Shown piece after piece: positions 1-11,590 of a DNA stretch of 64,000 bases. Under the pieces are notes generated by a model. It was not told where the DNA came from and did no database searches. It saw nothing but the letters and a program-made list of their open reading frames with translations. Source of the DNA: Cokeromyces recurvatus (taxonomy: Eukaryota; Mucoromycota; Mucoromycetes; Mucorales; Mucoraceae); NCBI RefSeq assembly GCF_025118155.1, contig NW_026251389.1, forward strand, positions 372,001 through 436,000, read 5' to 3'. Within the stretch, counting starts at the first letter, position 1; the number at the start of each line of letters is the position of its first letter. The translations under genes and the position numbers were made by a program.

Positions 1-671
1 CTATGATTAGTTAGATTATCAAAGAAGTTGTTATTGATATAGAATCAACATTTAAATTTATATTCACACAAAATTTAAGAATATATGACTATCGCTGTAC
101 ATTTACTTAAGTTGTATGCCATTTTCTATTAGACCTTAAAAGAATAAAGGTAACTAGCTGTAATTATGGTGTGGTATAAAGCTATCCCTTACACCTCAGT
201 ATTCATATCAAATATGTCTTTCTATTATTTTATTCTATAGTCTTAAATTATGACACAATCATCCTCATAATTATAACATGAATATGATTAAGAGAGTAGC
301 AGCAGACTTTTTAGGAACTATAGGCACATGTATACACAGAAATATATACACATATATAGGAGAGATAGAAAAGGAGGAAGGGAACAGAATAAATTAAATG
401 AAAATAAAGGGAGGTATTATAGAAATACTATTGTGATGGAATGCAATAAATGTCAAAATAAATTAAAGTGCATAATATAATGTCTTGTATATAATATATA
501 ATATAATATCTATAATATACATAATACTCATAATATACATATATGTATATTTATACACATATACATGTATATATACATAAGATAATATATTTATTCATTT
601 TACTTTTTCATTTCATATAGCATTGTTCTATATCCTTTTCTTTCTTTCTTTTTTTTTAAAAAAGAAAAAAT
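1..671. other. 5' intergenic region, no gene seen
   Basis: This AT-rich stretch shows no convincing coding segment on either strand. Dense TATA and ATATAC runs lie between about 470 and 600. A T-rich tract followed by A-rich sequence directly precedes the ATG at 672. It probably holds the promoter and leader of the next gene, but no specific site can be supported. Confidence 0.5.
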
Positions 672-2294
672 ATGCTTTCTGACAATCAACATGATATAAA
701 GAACAAGCACAAACATTTGTCTTTCCTTAGTAACCCTAATGATCCTTCTGTTGAAGACGGATATGAAGCTCTAATTCAAGAGTGGAAAACTCAATTGGTT
801 AATCAACAACTGACTGCACCTCCAAGTTATGATTATGTCAGATTAACATGGATGAGGCTGATGGACCATTATCTGGACCAACATTGGCTCGATTCTAAAC
901 AAATGCTTCAATGTGCTCAAGTATGGAGCACCCGTGATTCTATTCATATTTCAGAAGCTGTCTATACAATGAACATACTTGGCTTAAAATTCATGAAAAG
1001 ATCACTTGATGCACGTAAAGAATTACTTCAAGCCTTAGGTGACCCCATATTCATGTCTACCTTAGGCGTTCTTCCGATTAAGAATATAAATCTGGATACA
1101 AGCTTGGCTTCAACGTGCTTTTATGCTGAAGAAGAAGAAGAAGATGAAGGTCCTGAGGTACATGCACCACTTTTCATGAATCATGAGAGTCAAAAGAATG
1201 ATGATTTCAATTTGGAAAGGTATAGCAGTATGAATCATATAAATGACATACCTATTGAAAAAATGGACGAAGGTATTGTTCATCAGGTTCAGGAAGAAAA
1301 TGATAATGAAGCCATTGATTTATATGCATATGATGATAGTCATGTAAAAGAAGAAGAAGAAGATGAAGACGAAATAGGTAATATGAGGCAGGCCTATGAC
1401 TCATCTTTCATGAATCACTTTGGCTTAACCTTTTCTCGTTCTACGCCTAATATATCAACCAAGATAAATGAAGATGGCTCATCTTCTCAATATAACAAAC
1501 TTTTCCGTAAATATGAAAGCTGCCATCAACAACTATATAAACTTTCTTCATGGAAAGACATTGAATTAAACGTAGGAGAAAATAATGTATTAGATAATCA
1601 AAGCATTTGCAGTAGCATCCATCCTAATTATGAGTCCTGTTCACCTATGATTAGTAACTGTACTGAATGGAAGAGCTGGTTTACAAATCAACAAGAAGGT
1701 GAATTTTACAATCCAGAAGAACAACGCTATCCACTAGAGCCATCATCAATTAAATCTAACCCTATTCTGCTATTAAAAGAAGAATTTGCTAATGAAAAAG
1801 TAGAAACAGATGAATCGTTCTCAAATTTATACTTTTCTAGTAATAGTCAAAAAGCTTCATGTGCAAATACAGAAATAAGCCCGACTTCCTTCATGGTAAG
1901 AAGTGAATCAAATATCTCTACTTTTAGACCTATCAGTAATAACCTGGCTCCTCGTTGTCATCAACTCATGCCAACTCCAATTCCAAACAGTATGATAAAA
2001 CGATCATCTTCCTATTTTGATACCTCCAAAGATAATCGACCTATATTATCAGATTCTAATGAATGTATTCACACTATCTGTAGCAGAAGAGCTACTATTA
2101 CTAAGAGTAAATCCTTTCCATCAAAAATCACTTCTACATCAGTTTCCATTAAAAAGCCTTATTCTGATGCTTCTATTCCTCAAAAAGAACGCAATTTTAC
2201 GATACGATCTATTGTCAATAAAAAAGTATCTTTTTCCAGGCTATTCAGTAGTAAAAAAAGCTCTTCTTCATCGTTAAATACAACAGCTCATTAA
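672..2294 (+). CDS. Hypothetical acidic/serine-rich protein, single exon, 540 aa
   Basis: This is an uninterrupted 540-codon frame with no family I recognise. Residues 25-130 look folded and helical, rich in Trp, Leu and Tyr (for example YDYVRLTWMRLMDHYLDQHW). The middle is acidic and low-complexity, with Glu/Asp runs near residues 155-160 and 226-234. The last 80 residues are basic and Ser-rich. KKVSF near residue 518 fits the RVxF docking pattern of protein phosphatase 1, but such short motifs occur by chance. There is no signal peptide or membrane segment. The ATG follows an A/T-rich leader and has no competing upstream start. It is probably a lineage-specific fungal protein, perhaps regulatory; function unknown. 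Confidence 0.75.
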   Translation: MLSDNQHDIKNKHKHLSFLSNPNDPSVEDGYEALIQEWKTQLVNQQLTAPPSYDYVRLTWMRLMDHYLDQHWLDSKQMLQCAQVWSTRDSIHISEAVYTMNILGLKFMKRSLDARKELLQALGDPIFMSTLGVLPIKNINLDTSLASTCFYAEEEEEDEGPEVHAPLFMNHESQKNDDFNLERYSSMNHINDIPIEKMDEGIVHQVQEENDNEAIDLYAYDDSHVKEEEEDEDEIGNMRQAYDSSFMNHFGLTFSRSTPNISTKINEDGSSSQYNKLFRKYESCHQQLYKLSSWKDIELNVGENNVLDNQSICSSIHPNYESCSPMISNCTEWKSWFTNQQEGEFYNPEEQRYPLEPSSIKSNPILLLKEEFANEKVETDESFSNLYFSSNSQKASCANTEISPTSFMVRSESNISTFRPISNNLAPRCHQLMPTPIPNSMIKRSSSYFDTSKDNRPILSDSNECIHTICSRRATITKSKSFPSKITSTSVSIKKPYSDASIPQKERNFTIRSIVNKKVSFSRLFSSKKSSSSSLNTTAH

Positions 2295-2602
2295 CAAGAT
2301 AATTACTTTGTATTGGTTAAGCTATAAATAAATATAAATGTGTATATATGGCTTGCAACATCTATAAAGATCAAAAAAAAAAGGCTATGTTGAAATTTAC
2401 GTCAAATAGGCGTTCTATAAAGGGCTTCTTGAAACATATTTTCATGACATCATTTTCTTATGCAAAAATGATATAAATTATATATTGCTATAAGCTATTG
2501 AATGAGGTATTGATTTATATATAGCGTAGTAGCGACTAGTTTTCTTTTTTTTTTTTTTTCTTTTTTCTTGTTAACTTGAGTTTTTATTTCCTTACAGTGA
2601 AG

Positions 2603-5600
2603 ATGCCAAAGCACACAAATAGGCTTATTAAAGAAAAAAGCCCTTATTTATTAGTAAGAATTTGAAAAAAAAAAACATTTTTATTATGCATTTCCTTTTC
2701 TTTTACTCATCATTTTACTTATAGCAACATGGTAAAATATTTTTACAATTACTATTAATCAAAACAAAAACTTTACTAATTATTCTGAAAACTTATTATT
2801 TAAAAACAAAGCACATAATCCTGTAACTATTTTTAAAGCAATACATGAAATATGAAAACCCTATTGACAATCAAGTACTTATTATTCTATTAAATTAGGT
2901 TGATTGGTATCCTTGGGGTGAGGAAGCTTTCGCTAAGGCAAAGAATGAAAATAAGCCCGTTTTTCTAAGTGTGGGATACAGCACTTGTCAGTAAAGTATT
3001 ATTATAAGCAAAAAAAAATACATTCACTACATGAATTTGACATGATTACATTTAAAATTTAGTTGGTGTCATGTAATGGAACATGAATCTTTTGAAAATG
3101 AAGAAATAGCAAAAATTATGAATAAATATTTTGTAAACATAAAAGGTAAATTAATAATCAAAAAAAAAAAAAAAAAAAAAAAAAATAGATGAAGAGGCTT
3201 AATAAATTTCTGTAGTTGATAGGTTTGATCAGCATTAATTATTATGTAATTTTTTAAGAAAATAACGATATTTTACCTTAGAGAAGAAAATCCGGGTGTA
3301 GACAAGCTGTATATGACATATATTCAACTTACCTCAGGTCATGGTGGTTGGCCTATGTCTATCTTTTTGACACCTGATTTAGATCCTTTCTTTGGTGCTT
3401 CTTATTTCCCTCCTGAAGATCAATACGGTTCACCAGGTTTCAAAACTTTATTAAACCGTATTGGACAGCTTTGGGAGACAAACCCCGAAAAGGTAAAAGC
3501 AAGTGGTAAAAGCATGATTCAACAATTAAAGTCTTATATACAAGTACGTTGCTATTTTTATTATCTTTATTCATATATGTATATATATATTAAATTCTTC
3601 TTTTTATTTAGGCTAAACCTGCTGATGCAAGTGACGCATTAGATCCAACTGAAATTGCTGAAGAGACTTTCCAACATTTTGAAGATTCATTTGATTCTGT
3701 GTACGGAGGTTTTGGAAAAGCACCCAAGTTCCCTACACCAGTACAGATTCAATTTTTATTCAATTACTATATGTATAATCGCCAAAATGAAGATAACTCG
3801 GCTAACGCTCAAAAGGCACTAGACATGGCTTTATTTACTCTTAAAAAAATAGCCGCTGGTGGTATTCATGGTAAGATATATATAGTTGTAGTAACTTGTA
3901 GAAATAATTTAAACTTTTGCTTGTTTTAGATCATGTTGGTAATGGGTTTCACCGATATAGTACTGATAAGAAATGGCACGTTCCTCATTTCGAAAAAATG
4001 CTTTATGATCAAGCTCAACTATTATCATTATATTCTTTTGCATATCAAATTACAGAGAATCCTGTCTTTGCTGATATCACAAGAGATATTATTCTTTATG
4101 TATCAAGAGATTTACATCATACTAGTGGTGGCTTTTACTCTGCAGAGGATGCTGATTCATTACCACATAATAATGCTACTAAAAAGTTAGAAGGCGCCTT
4201 TTGTGTATGGGAACTATCTGAACTGAAAGAGATACTAGGTACATCAGATTCACATGTTTTTGCTATTCATTATGGTTGTTCGGAAAAAGGCAATGTAAAT
4301 CCTGCTCAGGATCCTCACAAGGAATTAGTTCATAAGGTTTGTTGTAAAACTAATATATATTTGTATACGTATTTATATCGAATATCTATTTAGAATGTTT
4401 TGTATAACAAGAATTCAATTGAAGAAACAGCAAAGATGGTAGACATGTCACCCACTGAAGTACAATCTATTCTACATACTGCAAGATCAAAGCTATGGAA
4501 TTATCGAGCTACCGTTCGTCCTAAACCTCATCGTGATGAAAAGGTTAGTCAGACTTAAAGAAAATAACACAGGGCTGTCTTTCATGTGTTCATTTTAAAT
4601 AACTAAATTAGATTATAACCTCTTGGAATGGACTTATGATTACAGGCTTAGTCCATGCTTATGAAGCTTTGCAAAATGAAAGTATTATAAAACTAGCTAC
4701 CGAGACTGCAGAGTTTATTTATAGAGAACTTTACAACCCATCTACTCACACTTTATTAAGAAGTTTCTGTGATGGGCCTTCAAATATTGAGGGCTTTGTT
4801 GATGATTATTGTTTCTTGATCCAAGCATTATTGGATTTATATGAGGCTACCTTTGATGAACGTTGGATTGAATGGGCTTTTGAACTTCAGGAAAAACAGA
4901 ATGAATTATTTTATGATAATGAAGAAGGTGGCTATTTTAATGTTACTGTTAATGATAAATCTATCTTGATCAGAATGAAAGAAGGTACAAAAATATAATA
5001 TAGAATTATTAAGAAAACGCCAACAAACTATTTTTTTTTTTTTTTATAGAGCAAGATGGTGCCGAACCATCCGCGTATGTATTGTTTTTTTCTTCCCATA
5101 GATATGTTATATATAACTCAATACTTTATTTTATATAGAAATTCTATTGCTTTAAAAAACTTGATCCGGCTTTCATCTTTATTAGGAATCTCCAGCTACC
5201 ACACTAAAGCTCAAGATACAGTCCAATCCTTTAGGTTAACTTTAAGTCAGTATCCTTTTGCTCTACCAGCATTAGTAGATGCCTTTACATTATTATCAAA
5301 GGGTCTTAAAGAAGTAAGTTTTTTTAAAAATACATACATTTATTACAAACTTTACCAAGTTTTTTTTTTTTTCCTTAGATTGTATTAGCCGGCAAATCTA
5401 CAGATCCTGAACTGAAAACGTTTACAAAAATTATCTCTCGTCTATTTTTGCCTAACAAACTAGTCATCTTGACTAAACCAAATGGTTTTATTTCCACAAA
5501 AAACTCAATTGTCAAGGAAATAGCAGAAAATAACGTTAATAAGCCTGCTGTTTACATCTGTGAAAACTTTACTTGTGGACTACCAATTTATGATGCCGAA

Positions 5601-5633
5601 CAACTTGAACAAGCATTGAATGGATATAAATAA
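2603..5633 (+). CDS. SPATA20/YyaL-family protein (DUF255 thioredoxin-like plus six-hairpin domain), 14 exons
   Basis: Exons: 2603-2653, 2725-2731, 2812-2822, 2899-2990, 3063-3145, 3216-3222, 3282-3543, 3612-3870, 3930-4336, 4394-4543, 4612-4984, 5050-5074, 5139-5313, 5379-5633. They sum to 2157 nt, giving 718 aa, the usual family size. Joining them gives the family N-terminus [19 protein letters not shown], then [14 protein letters not shown] with Cys53 and Cys56, then [13 protein letters not shown]. The rest matches the alpha/alpha six-hairpin region ([34 protein letters not shown]). Family members have a thioredoxin fold and a glycosidase-like toroid; their biochemical role is poorly known. 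Three exons are only 7, 11 and 7 nt. A 5' UTR intron is possible, since CTTACAG lies just before the ATG. The gene is convergent with eL30. Confidence 0.9.
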
Positions 5634-5797
5634 ATTTGGCAGCAAACACATAATAAAATCAAACAATAAAATAAAATGTAAATCTTGATTCATTATCATC
5701 TTAATATATATGTATATATATAAAATGCAAATTACATTTGTTGAAGGTTGTATTTATGATTTAGTTTTCATTTATTGAGAACAACAAAAAAAAAAAC

Positions 5798-6277
5798 TTA
5801 TTGAGCGCTCAAGATGTCAGAGTCACCAGCATCAGTGATGGAGAGGACACTGGTACGGAAGAGCTTACCACAAGCAGTACCAAGATCGATGTTGTTACCG
5901 TTGTAGTGGTGGACACCAGTCTTGGACAACATGGCATAGTATTCGATCTCAGACTTGCGAAGAGGAGGGCAGTTACCAGCAATGATGACCAACTTGGCTA
6001 TTAAGGAAAAAAAAAAAAAGATGAATTAGTTTCACAATCTCGTAATATTCAATTTGTATTCAAATAAAATAGCATTATATTAAAACCTTTTAGGGTTCTA
6101 ATACATATATATAAATGCATAATATTATATATGGTAAAGATTCTACTTACCCTTTCCTTGACGGATGGTCTTCAAAGTAGTCTTGTAACCAAGAGTGTAC
6201 TTGCCAGACTTCATGACAAGTTGGAGACGAGAGTTAATAGACTCAGCGTTCTTCTTAGACTTAACAGTAGGAGCCAT
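5798..6277 (-). CDS. RPL30: 60S ribosomal protein eL30 (L30), 2 exons
   Basis: Exons on the minus strand are 6277-6151 and 5997-5798, 327 nt in total, giving 108 aa. Recognisable segments are [40 protein letters not shown] sequence across the splice, and [20 protein letters not shown]. This is the L7Ae-like RNA-binding fold of cytosolic eL30, which sits in the large subunit at the subunit interface. The intron splits codon 43. The reverse complement upstream of the ATG (about 6355-6370) contains a GTAAGT-type donor, suggesting a 5' UTR intron as is common in ribosomal protein genes. Codon usage is more C/G-ending than in neighbours, which fits high expression. Confidence 0.95.
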
Positions 6278-6599
6278 TTTTCTAGTTGAACAAAACAAAG
6301 AAAAAAAAAGAGAGATCGAATAGGTCAATTAAGCTGTTGATGTTAAAGTGGCATGGTTACTTACAGAGATCGAAATGTATACGAAAGAGAGAGAGCTCTA
6401 AGTAATAGTCTGAAAAATAACTGAAAAAAAAAAAATTTCAACAGCTAAGCCACATGCTTCTCTATTTCTTGAAATTCACGGTCTTTAAAAATGTCAATTT
6501 TAAATTTGACATTTGCCCCTGTCTTTGTTTTTCATTTTTTATTTTCATATATACTACATACTTATAAAAGAAATAGAGAAATTATTTTAGCTTTTCACG
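6278..6599. promoter_or_regulatory. Divergent promoter between eL30 and EF-Ts
   Basis: This 322-bp stretch separates two oppositely transcribed translation genes, one cytosolic ribosomal and one mitochondrial. It contains a homopurine tract of GAGA type near 6389-6401, an A-run at 6424-6434 and a TATA-like TATAAAAG near 6563 on the plus strand. Shared control is inferred from geometry only. Confidence 0.45.
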
Positions 6600-7724
6600 A
6601 TGAATAGATTGAATGTTATTCGTACAGTGCCTCAAGTCTTGTTAAGACGTTATACAACAGCAATAAAACCAGATATAAAGCTACTCAAAGAACTTCGTAA
6701 GGAAACCGAAGTTTCTATGTCCAAAGCAAAAGAAGCTCTTATCAAAACTAATAATGATTATGCAAAAGCGCTAGTCTGGTTATCAGAGGATGCACAAATT
6801 TCTGGTGCAAAGAAAGCCCAGAAAGTTTCAGGAAGAACTGCTGGCGAAGGATTGATTACGACAGCTTCTGTTGAAGTGCCTGTATCAAATGGTTTTAAGA
6901 GTAAAAGTACTATTATTGAAGTAAATATAGAGTCTTGAATATGTTATATAATATGGCACATGTAGATCAAGAAAGTATATTGATTCATCTTTTATATATA
7001 TACATAGTTAAACTGCGAAACTGATTTTGTGTCTCGAAATGATGTTTTTAAAAACCTTGCATCCAGAATTGCGGCCACTTCTTTATTAATGCATGAAAGC
7101 TCTCTCAGCAACAAAGCTTGTTCAATTGAAAATATCCCGATTGATGATCTCCTTAATGCACCCTTAATGCCACACCCAAGTGAAACAGAATTAAATTCAG
7201 CTCATATCGGAAAGACAATAAAGGAATCCATTGTGGAGACGATTGGTAAACTTGGTGAAAATATAACTTTACGTCGTGCGGCTGTTGTTTCAGAAGGTGT
7301 GTCAGCATCCTATATTCATGGTGGTGATGCAAATAGCGGTAAAATAGGTGGTATTGCTGTGCTTCAGCCTAAGAAAGTGACTAATTTAACAGAATTAAAT
7401 GAAGCCAACATTGATACATTATTAAAAACTGCACGCCAAGTTGCACGTCAAGTTGTTGGCTTCAATCCTACTTATTTAAATTCTAAAGATATTCCCGACA
7501 GTGTACTTCAGGCACAAACAAATCTTGAAGAATTTGAAGAAACACATGTCTTAAACAAACAGAAATATCTCCTAAATCCTGAACTAACTATCTCTGAATA
7601 TGTGAATCAGGCAGCTGATGGTGCTGAAGTTATTGATTTTATTCGTTGGGAGGTTGGAGAAGGTATTGAAAAGAAAGAGAATAATTTTGCGGATGAAGTT
7701 TTGAACGCTGCTCGTGGAAATTAA
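6600..7724 (+). CDS. TSFM: Mitochondrial translation elongation factor Ts, 2 exons
   Basis: Exons 6600-6920 and 7008-7724 total 1038 nt, giving 345 aa. The first about 22 residues are Arg-rich with no acidic residue (VPQVLLRRYTT), fitting a mitochondrial presequence. Residues 26-65 match the EF-Ts UBA-like domain (LLKELRKETEVSMSKAKEAL). The intron falls inside the conserved core, and splicing restores LNCETDFVSRNDVF. EF-Ts is the nucleotide exchange factor for EF-Tu, so the protein should act in the mitochondrial matrix. The C-terminal half keeps the ARQVARQVVGFNPTYL segment. The gene is divergent from eL30. Confidence 0.93.
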
Positions 7725-8747
7725 AAAGGTTTTCTTATATACCATATAACAATATTTAATTACTTTCCCTTGTCAAGGAAAAAAAAAACTCTATTTCTTT
7801 GTATTATAAACAATTTTCTTTGTAGTAATTTGCTTAGAAAATAGTCTTTATTTACTATATAAAAAAAAGAAAGGAGGAGGAGGAAGGGTTAATTATGGAA
7901 CTGATACAATTTGTTAACACTAAATATTATACTTTTGAATTTATTATTCTATTGAAAACCCAAATCATTTAAAGAAATAATAACTAATAATGAGTAAAGA
8001 GCTTTATTGATTTGATAATATTTGAAATGAATAGTCTGAGTAGGATCAACACATGGTTCTAAACATATTTTTAATACCATTTAGGCTTCCTTCTAGACTA
8101 GACAAACAGGAAATAGAGTTAAAAAAGAAAATTTTGAAAGTATGATTTCCTCTTCCAATTACAGAGACAGCTTTAACTATACAGAGACATGCTAATAATG
8201 ATATGTTGAAAGGAAGCAGTAAATAAGGTTTTTTCGATATATTATCTTTCTACATCAATAAAAAGATACATTTAGACTTGGTTGTCCTTTAATTGTAATA
8301 TGCTTACTATACAATGATTAAAAAGAAGTAAAAATACAGTACGAGTGCAAAAAGATTTATTATGGCACTGGGTAAAACTATTCCATCTGCAAACCTAATA
8401 TTTTTTATATACATATATAATACGAAAACATATAAATAACCTATTGTGTATACACATTTTGTTGTTTATATTGTTTAATCTTAACAAATTATACAAAGCT
8501 TTATAAAGAAAAAGATCTATTAAACATTTTTACTCACTTCTATTAAATAATAGTTATGGCAAGTATTAATGATTATTATTTTTTCTTACTATAACAAAGC
8601 TATTTGTTGAACAAATAATGAATCAAATTAAAAATTTGTAAAATAGATAATATACTCATCTTATATAAATGCTATTACAACTCTTAATCATTTCTTGAAG
8701 ATAAAAGGTCTTTATCGTCATCTTCATCGTCAAAGGTCTTTACTATT
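7725..8747. other. Intergenic, convergent 3' ends
   Basis: No convincing gene is seen here. It holds the 3' flanks of EF-Ts (plus) and the membrane-protein gene (minus), with short A runs at 7779-7787 and 7861-7868. A coding-like acidic segment on the minus strand at 8684-8747 is discussed under the membrane protein. Confidence 0.4.
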
Positions 8748-9634
8748 TTATGATGACAGTTCTTCTTTAAAGAAGTTGCATATTTACCAATAGATCTAGC
8801 CCAATAGATCTATATTTATGATATAATAATTTTTTTTTTAAAAAAAAAAAAAGAAGACCACGCATAATCATACCTATCATCAATCTCTTATTACCTGTAT
8901 AAAGTTGAACATAAAAACACATATGCCAGATATTATAATTATACGCTTAACAAGCTCAACACATTCTGACTTATCAGATCCAGGTGCTATCGGTTGCTTA
9001 CCAGGTATTCGAATTTGAGTATAAAATTCATCAGCAGTAATGTTGTTTTTAATATTCTGTATATCTTGACAGTCATTCACATAAGTATCCTGCTTTACTT
9101 TAAAATAGACCCAGCATGCTACTGTGACTGTAAAGAGTAATAAAACAAGAAACCAATTCATTACATGATATATACGCACCATTCTTCTATGTTGCTATTT
9201 ATGCATTATAGATATTATCATGCGGTTATTATGTATATTATAGTTCAACTTACAATAATGATAGAAATGATTCCTAAAAATGATATTATAATATATATAA
9301 TGAATACAGAAGCAAATGAATAGAATACAGTGTTGAATGCTTCTAAGGTAAGTGGTGTATCAACGTTCTGTTCCATTGTAGACCATTTTTCCAAATCTAT
9401 TTTATAATATTATTTATGATATATAATAGTCCTTTATGTATAAATATGTATATACCTTTAGCATATATAAATATCAATATTGTATTCGCCAAGTATATGC
9501 TCTATTAAATGTATTTAAGCAAGTTATTCTAACAAGGAATATATAAACTTACCAATATTAAACTTGATATTATAAGAACACCCATTCTAATAGATATACA
9601 GCAACATACAGTGTTTCCACTGCCAATCCGAGGA
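8748..9634 (-). CDS. Four-TM membrane protein, multi-exon, 5' end unresolved
   Basis: Exons on the minus strand are 9634-9553, 9501-9456, 9396-9254, 9194-8895 and 8810-8748. Their splice phases agree throughout and yield about 210 residues. Four hydrophobic segments are visible: GVLIISSLILSIYLANTILI, FASVFIIYIIISFLGIISII, MNWFLVLLLFTVTVACWVYF, and RIIIISGICVFMFNFIQIYW. The first follows a Cys-rich stretch, VCCCISIRMG. Two Cys lie in the loop before TM4. I do not recognise a named family; the layout resembles small fungal tetraspan proteins. The acceptor at 9635-9636 implies a further 5' exon that I could not place, unless translation starts at the internal ATG coding MGVL. In this frame the protein ends KKKLSS, but see the frameshift finding. 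Confidence 0.65.
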
Positions 9635-9832
9635 CTGTATAATGATAGTTTGCTTTTATTTTTTTTAATAATATTGGGCTCCAGTTTAATTATAATATGG
9701 AAAAAGCTTTAACGATAAATAGATACTATATTTTATTTTATTTCTTCCCCCCCCCCTGAAAATTAATTAAAGGTTTAAAAAAAGCTTTATTTTTTTCTTC
9801 CTCTTAACAAAAAGTATTATACATATTTAAAG

Positions 9833-10345
9833 TCAGATTACCTGAATTTGAATTTGTACATATCGTAGTTTTGCACGTTGAAGAAAAGGTGTATAGATCG
9901 AAAAGCATAAGTTTACACCATTATCGGTGCTGTTCACTTGTCTAGCGTTGTTCACGTTGTCATATAAAACCTCCACCAAGAAAAGAAATACAAGCTGCTA
10001 AAAAAAAGAGAGAGAGAGAGAAAGTGTTAAAAATGAGATTTTTTATTAAAAATAGAAATGATAATATCAAAGGACAGAATGTTACTTGGAGTCCAGCAGT
10101 AATATAATGAATATTACTATTATTCATGGATAGTATATGCAGGACTATCATTTTATTAAGACGATATCTCAATTTCTAAATGAGGCTTTGATAGGAAATA
10201 AAAGTGCTTATATTTACCTTTCTACTTTTCATTCTTCAATCTAACAAAATATTTCTAGTATAACGTACGCTATGAAAAGTTTACTTGGAAAATTCGAAAT
10301 TTCACCAAGAAGACTACCATTTTCAACTGTAAACAATAGGTCCAT
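9833..10345 (-). pseudogene. Degenerate minus-strand membrane-protein remains
   Basis: Three segments join in frame with good splice signals: 10232-10218, 10175-10086 and 9997-9833. They would encode 89 residues including MIVLHILSMNN and QLVFLFLVEVLYDN. The acceptor before 9997 has a strong pyrimidine tract. Directly upstream, 10345-10241 is another open frame (MDLLFTVENGSLLGEISNFP, then SKLFIAYVILEIFC) that ends in TAG. In another frame, the DNA between the two pieces reads like linking coding sequence (VRLKNEK) that also meets TAG. Together this looks like a decayed multi-TM gene rather than an intact one. No family assigned. Confidence 0.35.
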
Positions 10346-10934
10346 TATTCCATATCTGACTATTCTTTGGTTGTTACCTCCGTAGAAAGACGAGTATACA
10401 AGTATTTTTGTGTTTTATTATTATTATTATTACGCCTACTGTATAGACAAAAATGGAAAATAACTTTAAAGTATAATTTCATATACTTTTGATTTATGCG
10501 TTGAACTAACAACTAAAAGTAAAAATTATATAAATATATATAAAAAGCAAAGTCAATAAGATAATAATGGATAGTATAAATTTAATAATAAACTGTTCAA
10601 TTTAAAATGTGTCATGAAATTATATATGTCTATTTAATTAAAATAATATGGAAATGATTATACTTGAAATACAAATAAACTTTGATATAAAGTGAATGAC
10701 ACTCTTTATGCAAAGTTAATAATCTTATTTTTTTTTTATATAGAATAATAATATGATATAATGACAAGAAGACATAATTTAAAATTTTAAGATATAAATT
10801 AACATTATTCGTAGAGGAACAAAGACAAGAAGAAAGAGCCTTCAAATGATTAGAATTAGAGTTAAGAGAATTCTCAAAAGTAAAGTCAAAGAATATGACT
10901 GTGTAGTTGATACAATGCATGAAGACAAGCGATT

Positions 10935-11087
10935 TCACTTTCTATGTTTGTGACTAATAAAACCACTTTGCATCATTAAATTAATCAATGAAGCGTAGAA
11001 TCTTCTAGTAACTAATTCTATTTGATATTTCTTTGGTTTCATCATTTTATTATAATGAATAACTTTATTCCACATATTTAAACCTAA
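10935..11087 (-). pseudogene. Short coding-like segment, PPR-like in flavour
   Basis: A 50-codon open segment on the minus strand reads LGLNMWNKVIHYNKMMKPKK, followed by YQIELVTRRFYASLINLMMQ, and stops at TGA (10935-10937). The spacing of Trp/Asn, Lys-Pro and Leu-Val-Thr positions is reminiscent of a pentatricopeptide helical pair, but one unit is too little for a firm call. No matching neighbouring exons were found. It may be a fragment of the same decayed locus as 9833-10345, or chance. Confidence 0.2.
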
Positions 11088-11590
11088 AGAGGACGATTAC
11101 TATTAATTAGTTATTCAATCTTACATCATAAATTATCCCAAAAGTTAAAATATTATATTAAATGGAAAAAGAAAAAATATATATATTACGTATTTATAGA
11201 ATTTTTATTTTTATCAGGAAACACTATTAACTATAATATAGAAATATATATTATAATTATACCTTACTCATATCTAATAATATAATCTATACATGTATGT
11301 TTCATGACTTACTTGAAGTAGAAGTCGAGAATTATATTAAACATTTAGACCCTTAAAAATCTAAATATAGTAAAAAAAGGACGTTTTCTTTACGTACTCT
11401 AAGGCACACATAACCCAGAATTCTTTTATAGAATTTTCTTACTTCTATCATGTTTTATTGTGCCTTGCAACCTATTTTATATAAAAGAGTGGGAGGGGGA
11501 GGGGACGAGGGATAGAGAGAGCGCAGAAAAAAATATATAAATATATATCTTATTAAAAGATAATATAAACTGCACGATTATAGATATAAA

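Noticed and set aside
5801..6004. Plus-strand open frame over eL30
   Set aside because: It is the antisense shadow of the conserved eL30 second exon.
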